A stretch of 64,000 nt of DNA from Paulownia fortunei (Eukaryota > Streptophyta > Magnoliopsida > Lamiales > Paulowniaceae), in NCBI GenBank assembly GCA_019321725.1, contig CM033113.1, positions 10,106,001 through 10,170,000 of the forward strand, written 5' to 3'. The position numbers and the translations under genes were made by a program. Positions 36,133-48,550 of this stretch are shown here, piece by piece (position 1 is the first letter of the stretch; every line of letters starts with the position of its first letter). Under the pieces are notes generated by a model. It was given only the letters and a program-made list of their open reading frames with translations, made no database searches and had not been told where the DNA came from.

Positions 36133-36716
36133 AACTACATCAAAAAAGTATTAATATTTTAATTTTAAATAATAATTTCAAAAATATAATATTTAATTAA
36201 GATTATCATAGTTGTGAAAAAGATTCCCTAAATAGTTCAATAATTTTTAACTCACATTTTCAAGTCAAATAACAAATAACAAATATAATATACAAAAAAA
36301 AAATGCAAACATTAGCTTCTCCACATATAAAATATGCTATTAAAAATATATTTGCATGTATCATTATAAAAAATAATATTAATAACATTTCAATACAATC
36401 AAATTTATTTTTTCAATATAATAATACATTTACTTCACAATTATTACAATAATATATATATATATTATAATTGAAATATGATACCTGTAAGTCACACACA
36501 CAATATGATCTGCATCGTATTTTAATCTATCGCGTACTAACCTGAACAAAAATATATAAATGTTAATTAGTAATTTTTTTAATTAAAAATTTTAAAAAAA
36601 TAATAACAATATTACTTACTGAAAGAAGCGAAAATAGACGGGAATGGGAGAATTTGAAAAATGAAAGAAAAAATTACGAAAAAAAATCGACAAAGAGCTC
36701 GAGTGAAAGGCCAAAA

Positions 36717-36720
<4 letters not shown>

Positions 36721-36754
<34 letters not shown>
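36721..36754. repeat. (GA)n microsatellite inside the MULE
   Basis: GA run in a purine-rich block (36715-36895) between the transposase start and the right end of the element. It creates spurious long open frames on both strands. Confidence 0.9.
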
Positions 36755-36757
<3 letters not shown>

Positions 36758-36904
36758 GGAGAAGTTGGTAGGTGGGGAAAATGGAGGAAGTGAGGAGGGG
36801 AAAGGTGAAGCTTTAATAATGGTGGAATGGGGAGGAGAGACGCGCGGGAGGGAGGGGAGAGGGAAGAGGAAAGGAGAGGGGAGGAGAAGAAGGCCTTGGG
36901 TTTC

Positions 36905-37025
36905 TTGCGCTTTCTGTGAAAGCGTGATTCCGAAATGCGCTTTCACTTATTTTTTTCATTCGTCCCTCAATTACGGTATTTTTTTAATTATTTTTTAAAT
37001 TTACTATTTTATATTAAATTCATCC
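36905..37025. repeat. Right terminal inverted repeat of the MULE
   Basis: The complement begins GGATGAATTTAATATAAAAT and continues to GTGAAAGCGCATTTCGG, matching the order of motifs at the left end. Confidence 0.45.
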
Positions 37026-37034
37026 ACTTCATCC

Positions 37035-37965
37035 TATAATTATGCAACATATTTGATGGACACCAAATTTTATGTGAAAGTTGAAAAAGTGAATACTTTT
37101 AATATAATTACAATATTACCTATGATGAGACTTGGGAGTTGGTGATATTATATTGATGTTTCATATGAAAGTTTAATTTTGAGAAAAAAAAATTTTAAAA
37201 AATAGCGTCTTACGGTGGAATATTTTAAAATAGAAATATTAGCAATAAATTTAAGATAGAGAATTACTAGGTGTATACTCTGCTTTATCCTTTGCCCTCT
37301 GTAATCAGTTATTTACCACCTTTGTATTCTTCAATTTGCTTCAGTTGTGCTTCCATTAATTCCCATCCAAATTCTTAGATAATTGTACATAACACCATTA
37401 ATTCTCCTCCTTTCTAACCAATATGTGTGTAGTATTTGCAATGCATTTCTGAAGTACTAGTAATTCACAAATGAATTACTAGTAATTTATTCATAAAGTA
37501 CTATTAATGCTAATAACATTGAATATATAATGCATCAATGCAGTACTAATCATACTTGTGTTTAGTAGTATAATGCATAAGTGAAGTAAAAGTAATGTAT
37601 TGGTGGGGTACTTATATGCTAGGAACTATTATTTTTGGCATCAATGTTATACTTCATGGATGCAATAATAGTAATTCACTAATGCATTACCTTATGTATT
37701 ACTAGTATTTTATAGATGCATTTATAGTACTTCATATTAAGGATTTTTGGGTCTTTCAAAATTATTAATTTTTTTTAAGAATTTTTGACTTGATAATACT
37801 AGAAATATGTCTTTCAAAAATTCAAGGCTTATGAGAGTTAGATGTAAATAACTCGATGGTCCAATATAACATTTCAAGAACCTATTTCATAGTTATTTAA
37901 CGAATTTTGATGGGAGTTAATGGAAAACCATAATCGAAGCAGATTTAAGAGTGTAGGGAGATAAG
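37035..37965. other. Intergenic, no feature recognised
   Basis: Contains a run of imperfect repeats of TAATTCA/AATGCA/GAAGTACTA words at about 37430-37730 but no gene. Confidence 0.4.
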
Positions 37966-37969
37966 TTGC

Positions 37970-38979
37970 TAAACGGGTGGCAAAGTATGACCGGCTCTTC
38001 AAATCTACTTGGATGGAAACTCAAAGGATCTTCAAAATACTCTGCATCATCATAATGTGTTCCATACGTAGTCCACAGCACCTGCAAAAAAAAGCACAAA
38101 AGAATTAATGACCAATTTACTTTATAGTTATAAGCAGTTAAGATTTTACTAGTTGATAAAATCTTTTACCTTCCACCCTCTTGGAATTGTAACCCCTTCA
38201 CGTGCAATATCATCGATTGCTTATCTAAAAGAGCTGAAAATTGGAGGGAAAATCCTCATGCTTTTTGTAGCAACTTGCCAGGTATATTTCATCTTTTTTG
38301 TATCTTCATATGTGAGTATTTCATCCTCTCTTTTGCTGCTCGTTATTTCATCATGTTCTGGAACATGATCAGAAAAACAAGAATGAGCACAAAGTTCTGT
38401 CCACATAGTAGTTGCAATAATCATCAAGTTTGAAATGCTGGAATATGTGTGAAGATGTGATGATACCTTGAAGAAGGATAGAATAGCTGTTTGGATGATG
38501 AGCCAACATCCTGAATGTCATGGCAATGGCAAAAGAAGTAGTGTCATGTGCAGCAAATACGAGCATAACGACGACATTATCCACCACCTCCACCTCACTG
38601 ATCTCACCGCGAAATAGTGCTGCAACTGACCGGGACAGTGGGATTCCTTCTTGCTCCTTTTCCATTTTCTTGCTCTTCCTCCTGATAATATCAACCAAGA
38701 TATTTTCAATGTCCTTTCTTGCACTCTTTGCCCTCGAAAACCTCGATCCTGGAAAGTTGACAGGTGCAGCAAATACCCCTTCCAATCCAGGGCAATCCCT
38801 TTCTTCTTGTTTTTGTGCTTAGTCCTCTTATAGTGTGTCAAGAGAAGGGCCAAAGAGATTGAAAGGAGGACTGAAAGGACGGTGACATAAGGAAATTCAT
38901 GTCGAGAGCCATTGAGAATGACATAAAGGCGATTGACAGAAAAATGAGGGTACTTTTCTTCTATATATATGCTATTCAA
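37970..38979 (-). pseudogene. CYP718: Cytochrome P450 (CYP718-like) pseudogene
   Basis: Minus-strand fragments in family order. An N-terminal membrane anchor (VLSVLLSISLALLL, then HKNKKKG) is joined almost directly, out of frame, to LEGVFAAPVNFPGSRF, so about 200 residues including the proline hinge and B-F helices are missing. The I-helix VFAAHDTTSFAIAMTFRML is present. Intron 38466-38358 has normal sites. The next exon (38357-38170) carries the K-helix region KKMKYTWQVATKSMRIFPP, a stop at the codon after FSSFR, then DIAREGVTIPRGWK. A third exon from 38081 gives VLWTTYGTHY and PLSFHPSRFEEPV and then decays. The heme-binding Cys motif FxxGxRxCxG is absent. Closest by recall to Arabidopsis CYP718, and non-functional. 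Confidence 0.85.
38961..38969 (-). promoter_or_regulatory. TATA-like box of the P450 pseudogene
   Basis: TATATATAG lies about 50 bp before an ATG at 38912 that opens MALDMNFL. This suggests the ancestral start was 38912 rather than 38979, and that a frameshift follows right after it. Confidence 0.4.
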
Positions 38980-41900
38980 GAGGGAATGTAATATGATTAC
39001 TAATCAAGTCAACCTGATTTGACCTTCTCCAAAAGGTCGGCCAATCATGCAAGCATGAAAAACCCTTGTATTAAATTTAAGGACCAACCATGATACCACG
39101 AGCTATGATCTTTTCACAGGACAATTATAGAAAAAAAGATCATTTTCAAAGTCAGGTTCATCACAGATGATAATCACATGCATTCAAAGGATTGAAAATG
39201 CAGGATTTAAAACTGCCTGGGCAGGCACATTAGTCAAATGGGATTGAAATTCTTAATCAGTGGAGTATCCCTGGATATTTGCTCTGACTAGTACTTACTG
39301 AGTTGGTATAACTTCTGGTAGAAGTCAAACTCTGGCTACAATGAAACTCGAATCTTCACCTATAGCTACAATGATTCTCATGACTACAACTGAGGGAATG
39401 ACCCATGTAGGAACTTTCTCATGTTACACATTTTAAGCAGGTTTGGTGTTGTTCTACATCAGTACGTCTGGACACAGCGCCTGCATCAAATAAAATGTGA
39501 CGTGATTGTGAACCACTGCATTATAAAATCTTGGTGTCCTTGAGATCAAAACCTTTTAAAGATTAAAGAATTGGTTGATCAATAACTGTTGCGTGTATAA
39601 ATATTTAAATGTGGGGGAGCTTGAAATAGATAGAAAGTTGATATTACAAATGTAATACAAATGACTAGAAATATGCTCATTATTAGTTATTACAAATAAC
39701 ACTCTGTTATTGTTTCTATTTTTTACTTTTAAATAAGTTTGCTTGATTTTTTCTATTTTTGTTTGCCTAACTTGCTCTCTCTTCCTTGCCTTCAAATATA
39801 CAAGATTATTGTCTACACTCAAATACACGGTTATGTATCTAACATAATTAATTAATTAATCAAAAAAGTTTTGCACTTATTAAAGACAATGTTTGGTCGA
39901 TTACCTCTAGTCATTCATAATTGAAGTGGGATATTGATGTATCATACATAATTTGACAGTGTGTGTTCCATAATTACAAATTAATAAATTAACAAGAACT
40001 GATTAATCACATCTCCGAATCACAACTATCAGGACATTTAGCAAAGTTGTACTGCCATGTCAAAACACATGATGTAGTGGATCTGCAGGGATACTTTAAA
40101 ATCTGACAAGAAGGTTCAAGCTTAGGTGTATTCAAGCTCTCTCATCCATAGAGAAACTCATTTCTCAGGTTAACAACAAATGGAATCACTGTATTGCTTG
40201 AGACTCTGACTATAATGCTCAAAACCTCAAAAAGATTGTCTGTCTGCACTCGCCAAATCCTTCTAAGACTGAATCTGGAATCTCAACTTTCCCCAGCTCC
40301 CAGGTTTCATTTCGGATCATGGTTTTCCGAAAATAAGAAACCTCAAACCATCGTCACTCATGTATTATGTCCCATATATAATCTCAATTTTGCTGTAACT
40401 TTAGACAACAAGTAGCAGAAAACCTTGAATTGGTTCTTAGTGTCATCAAACAAATTGAGGTCGAACAGGACATAAATGGGATTGGCTTGGACCATCCAAA
40501 AATTCAGACAGTATAAGGGAACTAAAGCTGATACCATGTCCCAGTATATATTTAAAGTTGGCAATGGAGTGAGTTTGTAAAAATCCAAAGTCGATTTGTC
40601 GATCCATTCAAACACATATCCTACGAATTGGAACTATTTTATAATTTTAAAAATATTAAAAAATATATTTTTTTAAAATAAAAATTATATTTATTTGAAA
40701 AAATAATCACATAAAAATATATTTTAATAAATTTAAAATTAAATAAAAATTAAATGAGAATGAGTTTGGAGGGGGTCTGAAAGTAAAAAAGACTCATCCA
40801 AATTCATTTAAATTTTTAAAAATCCAACACAAGCAAATTGAATTTGAGGGTGTTCAGATTTAAATCCACCCCATTTGATAGCCATTGATAACCTAGAGAA
40901 TATAATTTTGCTGCTCATAATATAGGCTCTTGGGAATTCACGAATAATTTCTTTGCAACGAAGCTACTATTAGATTTGATATATCTTTGATTGTTTTCTG
41001 CATTCCCACATGAATGAAAAAAAATCATTTAACGGTATCCTACTGCTTAGATGAATGACAAAGTAAGTAGACAAAATATAATTAGGCAGCTCATTAGATA
41101 TTTACTTTTTTTTTATTTTTATAATTCAAATATCCGAGTTTCGTTTGACTAATTTTAAAAAAATACAATACTTTTCCCTAATTCGCCCTCCAAATAAATT
41201 TAAATATACTCACAACATGTACACATTTTGAGCAAATATTCAAGTGGTCGACCACCACATGGGCACCGTACCTTCCATGAGCCCACAAGGAGTCGAATCT
41301 TAATGTTCATTGTTAAATTTTCATATATTTTACTGTTATGTCATGCTAGTGAGCACGATACGTACATTTTTAGTGGTGATCAAATTGAATTAAGAGATAT
41401 TGGAAGCGACCTTAAAATTTTACTTTATAAATCATGTGTAGGTCCAATGATTCACAAATCAGTTGCACACTTCCCATGTATGGAGGATGAAATTTTTCAA
41501 TATTAGAACACATTTACATGATTTTTTTTGTATTTATGCAGGAATGCCAAAAAAGATCAAGGTTTGAAATTAAAGTGCATTGATTCAATGACATAAGTTG
41601 TTGGATTAATTTCTGCACAAGTATAACAAGGATAATCACTTTTAACAAACTCATAATAGTTTACCAAACTTTCTTCTCTTAAATAAATTAGAACAAAGCT
41701 TGTGAGTCCTGATTATGGATACATTGTTTGCAGGCTTAGTATGCAACGATACATGGTTCATAGGTTAGTAATGGATTTGGTTTACGTTGAGTTTGTTGAA
41801 CCCAAGATCGATTCATTAAAATTCAGAGTCAGATCCGTCCCAAACTCAGATCAGGTGAGTAGGTCTATTAAATCTATTAAATTCATTTTATAATTTAAAA

Positions 41901-43047
41901 GATAATATAAAAGTAATATTTTTAAATTTTTTATTAAAAAATCTATTTAAAAAAAAATATACCGTATAAATATATATATATATAATATTTTTTAAAAAAA
42001 ATATATAAAAAATTGAATGGGTCGATTTATGGGTTTGTCTGGATCAGGTTAGAAATTAAAAACCAAGAACTCGACTAGACCTATTTATTTTGTTAAAACT
42101 ATCTTTAAGTAGGGCGGATTTGGGGGGATTTGATTTGGACTCGTTCCAATACCATAGCTATATAGCTTTAGCTTAGGAATGTCCATGGGCTTTGGTACGG
42201 ACTCGACCCATCTACTATTAGGGTTTGGGCTGGTTTGGAAGCCCTAGGTGTGGGCTTCCATGACTGAGCTGGACTTAAAGATTAAGATCGTCATAAAGAT
42301 GGGCTAGACTTGAGTAGAGTCCATTAACCAACACGACCTACCCCTGTACTGTTTCATATGTCAATTTCATTATATTTCATTAGTTAGATATTTGAAACTT
42401 ATACTATTTCTTAAATCTTAATACATTTTACTGGATAAAAAATTAAAAAAAAAAGAAAATAAAATTTGTATGCAAATGATTGTGGCTTCCAAACCAAAAT
42501 TCGCAACAAAGTTGAACTACATATGCAATATTACGACTCGCATATCCACAATTTTAACATAACATATTTTTTGACAAAACAAAATAATGAATTTCAAATC
42601 ATCGAATTGCATTTTGGAGACTGTGACTGTGATTAGATATTCAGATTAAGAAAATTTGTATGTGCACAAGAAAATGAATTAAAGACAAAAAATTCATTTA
42701 TAAAAAAAAATCATTCGATGTAAATACAACTTGATAGAATATAAAATCAAATTAGAAGTGATTTTTTCCTTAATTTAATTCTAAATTCTATCTTTTTTTT
42801 CTTTTAGAGGAATGATCGAATACGTATCAATCATTTAGAAGTTATAAAGTACAAACAATTGCATCATTCATTATCAAAATATCAAATATAATTACAAAAT
42901 AATAGAATAACTCGCATACTAATAGGACTCAAACGGAATACTTATTAATTTTGGGGCATCAAACTTTCTATTTGGGTATGGTATAATTTTTAAAATTCCA
43001 AATTTGGGCATACAAATTTCCAAAAATTCAACTCAAAAACATAAAAA

Positions 43048-43049
<2 letters not shown>

Positions 43050-43085
<36 letters not shown>
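43050..43085. repeat. (GA)n microsatellite
   Basis: Uninterrupted GA run of about 36 bases. Confidence 0.95.
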
Positions 43086-43088
<3 letters not shown>

Positions 43089-43361
43089 CATCTTACTCAC
43101 TTGAGCATCATCATCAACACAAACACATGCAGAAAAATGTATTGAATTAAATAAAAAAAATTAAAGTAACAATATATTTAATTAATTATCCTTGTCTTAA
43201 AAAAAAATAAATAGAATTGGAATGTAATGCAATAATTTTACAATCTAATAAAAACTTCAATAAAACCAACGACAGCAAAATAAAAGCCCACACAACCAAC
43301 TGGCCATATTATGTAATTTAAATAGACAGCTCAACACAATCAAAATGGGGTCACATACAGA

Positions 43362-43386
43362 TATATATATATATATATATATATAT
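43362..43386. repeat. (AT)n microsatellite
   Basis: AT run of about 25 bases. A (TTTA)n run follows at about 43661-43686. Confidence 0.9.
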
Positions 43387-44920
43387 GAATGATGCTCAAA
43401 TTCACTCAAAATTTAGTGTGTGATAATCCATAAATCCACAGAAAAACAGCTGTCTCCTAAACAACCATCAGAGAGAAAAAGGCACTGTTTTTAAGCCTAC
43501 AATAACAACAGTCAAAAAGAGAGGTTCATTGACAATAATATTTTTGCTGGTGGCCCTCATTTACTATCACAATTCAATGTGCCCCTCCATCATTTTTATG
43601 CTGCTTCACCTACTTCTCTGCGACTGCCATTAGTGAGATTCAATTCTTAACACTTGCGTAATTTATTTATTTATTTATTTATTTATTGGGGTGGGGGGGG
43701 GAGGGTTGGTTCAGTTTGCTGTACTCCAATTCCATCTCCCTTCATCAGTTTATACAATGCCAAGTCTCTATTATTACACCCTTGATGCAATGTACTAACT
43801 TAGTCGAGGTCCACATGTCTCAAGTTACCTGTCTACAAAGTCTGATTTTCATAAATGGAGAGATTAGAAGGGAAAAATATGTGGATTTCAAGAAGCCCAC
43901 TTGGGTTCAAACAAATTTGAGTAGTGGCAAAACTCATCTTGATTCAAATTTTGTAGACTCTCCAAGAAGCTGATGTCAAACTGTGAAAGCAGTCTCAGAG
44001 GAGTTCTGATGGGGCGATCTCATTGACATGGACGAAGATCATTCCTACAAGAATCCAAGTTAATAGTAAGAATGCATGGAGATGGTAAAGATGCATAGAG
44101 GAACTCGATCATACAACCGAACCTTTATAAAGTTGAAGAATTTACAGTAACTTTGGTAGGAAATTATTGTGAAACAAAAGCGAACATGTACGTTTAGTCA
44201 CACCACCAAACAAGATGCTGCACATTAAGAACTGTTGTTTGTAGCCTGTTCCTAGAAACTGTCCTTAAACCCACAATGAGTAGCATAAAAGACCTAATAA
44301 CATAGGCATAGTAATGTGTGTTTTGGTGTTGGGGAACACAGAGAAATTTGAAAAAGACACAGGAGGGAAAATAATTAGCAAAAACACTGTTAAGAAGCTG
44401 AAATAGCATGTTAACTGAGTTCTTGATAATGTGTTCCAAACAACACTATGACAGTCTTAAGTTCTGTTGGAATTGATAGCTCCCTACTTAAACTTTTCAG
44501 GTTAACCATTTGAAGATTAGGAAGAAGCTCTACTCTAGGTCATGATTTAACTAAGATGACACAAAATTAAAAGGGAAACTGGTAACTCTTATCAGTCCAA
44601 ATTGGCTTATTCTAAACATAGCTGCTTATTTCTACTCTATGCATCGCCTAAAGTAGAACGCTTGCTAGCCCATGAAAATTGCAAGTGGCATTGACAAATA
44701 CAGCTCAGAGAAATAGGTGAACTTGTAATAAAGTGATACAGGGAATTTAGATTGTTAGCTAAAAATGTTTACCAAGTCCTGGTTCTCCCATGTCTAGAAA
44801 TATTGTGCAGAGATTTTCAATTTACAAAGTCTTCTTCACACACATGCAGATGTTCTTTTAAGATAATAATAAAAAACATTGTCTTAGCATAACATGCAAT
44901 GTGAAATTTAAATGACAGTT

Positions 44921-44928
44921 TAAATGCA
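44921..44928 (+). promoter_or_regulatory. L1 box (TAAATGCA) of PDF1
   Basis: A perfect TAAATGYA site 162-169 bp upstream of the PDF1 start codon. In Arabidopsis this element is bound by the HD-ZIP IV factors ATML1 and PDF2 and is needed for expression in the outermost (L1) cell layer. The site is seen directly; the binding is inferred. Confidence 0.8.
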
Positions 44929-44996
44929 CCTGCTACACATACAACTAACCACGTACTTGTTCACCTGCTTATAATTACTTCAGTCTCTGATAACTC

Positions 44997-45006
44997 TTTA
45001 TATACA
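44997..45006 (+). promoter_or_regulatory. TATA box of PDF1
   Basis: TTTATATACA, about 85-93 bp before the ATG and about 70 bp after the L1 box. Confidence 0.65.
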
Positions 45007-45089
45007 CCCTCTCTTGGATCATCCTCATCACTGAACACTCTTTCTTCCTTGTTTTTCTTCTTGCTGGTTTCTCTAGACAGCCGACAAGG

Positions 45090-46518
45090 ATGGAGGCGAA
45101 CAGAAGTAGGCAGGCATCGCTGCTCCTGTGGACTGCTGTGGCTGCATTGCTTTCACAAAACTTGGTCATTGCTGTCATGTCTGCAGCCAGCTTTGAGGAT
45201 CAGAAGAACTACTATTCTCCAGACCCAAATGCACGAACTCCTCCCCCAGGTCATTCTTTTTCCTACACATACATATATTCACACACTATCACACACGCAC
45301 AGACTCACGCCCAACATACAGAACCAAATTTGATGTTTCTGCTGTTCTTGATTCACTCTTGTGCAGTCTTATTAATCAAAGCCATCTACATGTGAATTCT
45401 CACCAAAAACCTTTTTTTTTCAAGAAAAACCCAAAAGGAGAATCTTTCTCAGCTCGTCGAAATTTTGAATTTTGAACCCCCTGATTCTACAAGCTAGCTC
45501 ATGTATGTCCCTTTTTCACTTTCAGCAAAGAAAAACTTAACAGTAAATAACATCGCTTTGTAAAGATGTACTTGTAACGGGAGTAACTGATAAAAATGAG
45601 CATCCTTGCCATAGTGAAAAAAGAACAGCACATGTGAAGAAAACGAGTTTTTTGTAAAAACTGTCTCTGCTCACAGTGTAACATGCCGAGCTAACATCTT
45701 TGTTTTCTGGTCACAGTTTCATACACCCCTCCACCACATGGTTCAGGAGGTGGCCATGCAACCCCAACACCCTCTCATGGAGGCGGCAGCTACGGAGGTA
45801 CACCACCTGCCAACTGCGGCAACCCCCCAAGTGGAGGGCATCACCGTACTACTCCATCCCCTCCTACAGGAGGTGGTGGTGGATATTACCATTCCCCTCC
45901 AACCTCAACCCCTACTACACCGACCACTCCAACACCAACAATTGTAAGTCCACCAACCATTGTAACACCACCAACCACTCCAATTATCAACCCAGGAACT
46001 CCAAGCACTCCAGGCATCACAATACCATCACCTCCATTTGCGTTTGATCCAAACTCTCCACCTTTTACTTGCACGTAAGTACAATTATTCATAGTGGAAC
46101 AAAATGTTCACTAAATTTTACATTGAGGTCTGAATTATCATCCACTATAAAGGAAGACACTAATTGTTTCGCACTTGTAAATTGCAGTTACTGGAGGAAT
46201 CACCCAACATTGGTATGGGGTTTATTTGGCTGGTGGGGAACAGTTGGCAATGCATTTGGCGTGGCTAGCGCGCCAGGGTTTGGGGCCAACATGAACTTAC
46301 TACAGGCTCTTTCAAACACTCGCTCAGATGGCCTTGGAGAACTCTACAGGGAAGGTACAGCTGCTCTGCTCAACTCCATGGCGCACACAAGGTTCCCTTA
46401 CACAACCAGCCAGGTCAGAGATAGTTTTGTTGCAGCACTTAGCTCAAACAAGGCTGCAGCAGCTCAGGCACAGCTCTTCAAACTGGCCAATGAGGGTCGA
46501 ACCAAGCCCAGAGCCTGA
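45090..46518 (+). CDS. PDF1: Protodermal factor 1, proline-rich epidermal wall protein
   Basis: Secreted, probably wall-bound protein of the shoot epidermis. Exons 45090-45249, 45717-46074 and 46188-46518 join in frame with GT-AG introns of 467 and 113 bp, giving 282 residues (Arabidopsis PDF1 is somewhat longer). The N-terminus is a hydrophobic signal region (about residues 10-32). Residues about 50-165 are rich in Pro, Gly, Thr and Ser (YTPPPHGSGGGH, TPTTPTTPTPT, GITIPSPP). The C-terminal domain, from about residue 170 (FTCTYWRNHPTLVWGLFGWW) to RTKPRA, is the conserved PDF1 module, with Trp-rich start and helix-forming Ala/Leu end. The exon 1 start MEANRSRQAS is the only ATG downstream of the TATA box that gives this frame. 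The L1 box upstream supports the identity independently. Confidence 0.93.
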
Positions 46519-48517
46519 AAACCACTAAAATTCTTTATGATAAAAATCAGTATTGTCTCATAGTCAGTTTGGTTCTTGCTGCGTTTCCTTCACTTGTGTG
46601 AGGTCCTTTAGGATGAGATTATATGTTTATTTCTCTGTAATGTTACAAAATCAAGATGGATACCAACCTTATGCTTTGTCATTTTAAATAATATTATTTG
46701 TTTGTGTTGCACATTTATGTCACCATGTCAGTACCTTAATTTTGCTATTTCAATATTTCTATGGAATTAAAAAGAAAGACTTTGCCTGTAAGGACAAGCA
46801 AAAAACTTTCATCTCATTGTTTGTCGGGATCTTTCGTTATTGATATGGTGCAAACACTAATAATTGTTTGTTGAGTAGTATAAAAGACCAAAGAATTGGA
46901 AAAAAGTGAGATAGATACAAGCCATCCACACTAAAAAATCCACAGGAATATAAAAATATTCAGCTTCTGGCTGGGATCTACATTTGTTGTTAGCTATTTT
47001 TTACTCAAATCTGACAATTGGAACTTTTGAGTTCCCTTAGAACTTCCAAGTTCTGGAAGAGTTATCTTAGACATCTTACCAATTGCAAGCAGATGCACTG
47101 AACCATTGGAACATCTACAGAGAACATATCGGTTTGGTATATTAGAGCATGGACTAAGAACAGCGCCATGATGGACGTTACAAGATCCATCATAAAGTAG
47201 AAATAATCAGAAGTAAGACCATCTACTTACCAAAGTCATGTGGCAGATATTGATCGACAGTTAGTAAGTGCCCCTACTTGCCTTCCAGTTGGATTTAATA
47301 CTACATGAAATCATACCTCTACAAAAATCAGTTTCTTCTTGCCCTTTATATACTAAAAGCCAAGTGGACAACATACATATTTCATTGTATTATAACCACC
47401 AAGCATCCAAGACCATAGCATCAACTTGCAATGGTACCACACCCTCTGACTTCTTTGTATTGTGGATTAACACCAAAAAAGGAGGAATAAAGAGAAAATG
47501 ATCTTGAGACGGGGTTCTATATCTCTACTCATGATCAATATTCTTTACATTGCTTCACCAACCATTACTATTTATATCGTAATAATATCCACAATAGATG
47601 ATTCGTGTTAATTTAGAGAATGAAAAGTATATATAAATTCATAAATATATAAACACATGAAAATCAACTCAAAAATAATGATTATAAAGGTGATACCCAA
47701 CTCTAAATATATGGGAGCTTAACAATAAATACAGGCTACATAGTTCAGATCATGCACCAAAGGTGAGTATTAAGCTTATAAAAATAAAAACAAGAATGAA
47801 GTGTTATTGTCACAAATAATATCAGGAGCATCATTTATGTAGAATCAAGGATTATGCAACTGAACTATCGCAGTAGGACTCACATTGACTTGCTTAACCT
47901 GCATTCACCACCCTCCAGATTTTTGAATGATTGAACCTCTCTTCAAATCCCATGAAGCCAAACCTGGGTGAAACTATTCACAGCTTGAGAATGGAGACAT
48001 TTCAAGGCTTATAATAGATAAAGAAGCAAATTGTTTTTCTAAACTTTTGTAATTTACTCGAGGATCAAAGAGAGTGGATAAGATCGAGCCTTAATGTAGA
48101 GCACACTAGAAACATAAATCAAACATTGGCTTGAACAAATCTACCTATAAACTTACATTATAGTTCATCAGCAAACCATCTTATCTTTTTCAAATGTTAT
48201 GGTCCTAACTATGGTCTGACAATCATAATCAGCATTAACTGGATTAAGTTAGTACGATTGTATATACTTGATAATGAAAAGAATCAAGAACAATGCAACT
48301 ACATATACAACTAGACACAAGCAAGAGACACCAATAAATTCCAAGTATAAATGAATTGACAAGAAATGAGAACTATGCAGAGGAAATTGTAATTAATGTT
48401 GCATCCAAGAACTAACTGAAACATACCAAAACTTCCACAGATTAGATTAGTCATTTCAAATATAAGTCCATTTCAAAAATAACCTGTGAATTAACGTATA
48501 TGTTACAGTAAAAAACA

Positions 48518-48550
<33 letters not shown>

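Larger units (their letters stand above)
30239..37025 (-). mobile_element. Mutator-like element carrying a transposase and a PMD gene
   Basis: A 6.8-kb unit whose internal genes all read on the minus strand: the transposase first (36132 to about 33510), then a plant mobile domain gene (33375 to 30879). The ends resemble each other in inverse orientation. The left end has ATTTAATATATAATAGTAA then GTGAAAGC. The complement of the right end has ATTTAATATAAAATAGTAA then GTGAAAGCGC. Both borders abut ACTTCAT (30230 and 37026), a candidate for the 9-bp target duplication with two mismatches. Nonsense codons in both genes show the copy is dead. Borders are inferred from the end similarity. Confidence 0.65.
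38985..44900. other. Gene-free spacer with simple repeats
   Basis: About 5.9 kb. No gene recognised. It holds AT-rich repeats with GGTCTG/ACCCGA-type words (about 40590-40890 and 41810-42110), a GGGCTTGG-rich patch at 42180-42340 and the microsatellites listed separately. Short open frames here show no family signature. Confidence 0.45.

Noticed and set aside
36654..36998. Open frames of 114 and 90 residues on opposite strands
   Set aside because: Both are produced by the GA-rich tract inside the Mutator-like element and have low-complexity composition.
45700..46047. Frames of 115 and 69 residues in the PDF1 region
   Set aside because: They are alternative frames of PDF1 exon 2. The correct frame starts at a splice acceptor and so lacks its own ATG.
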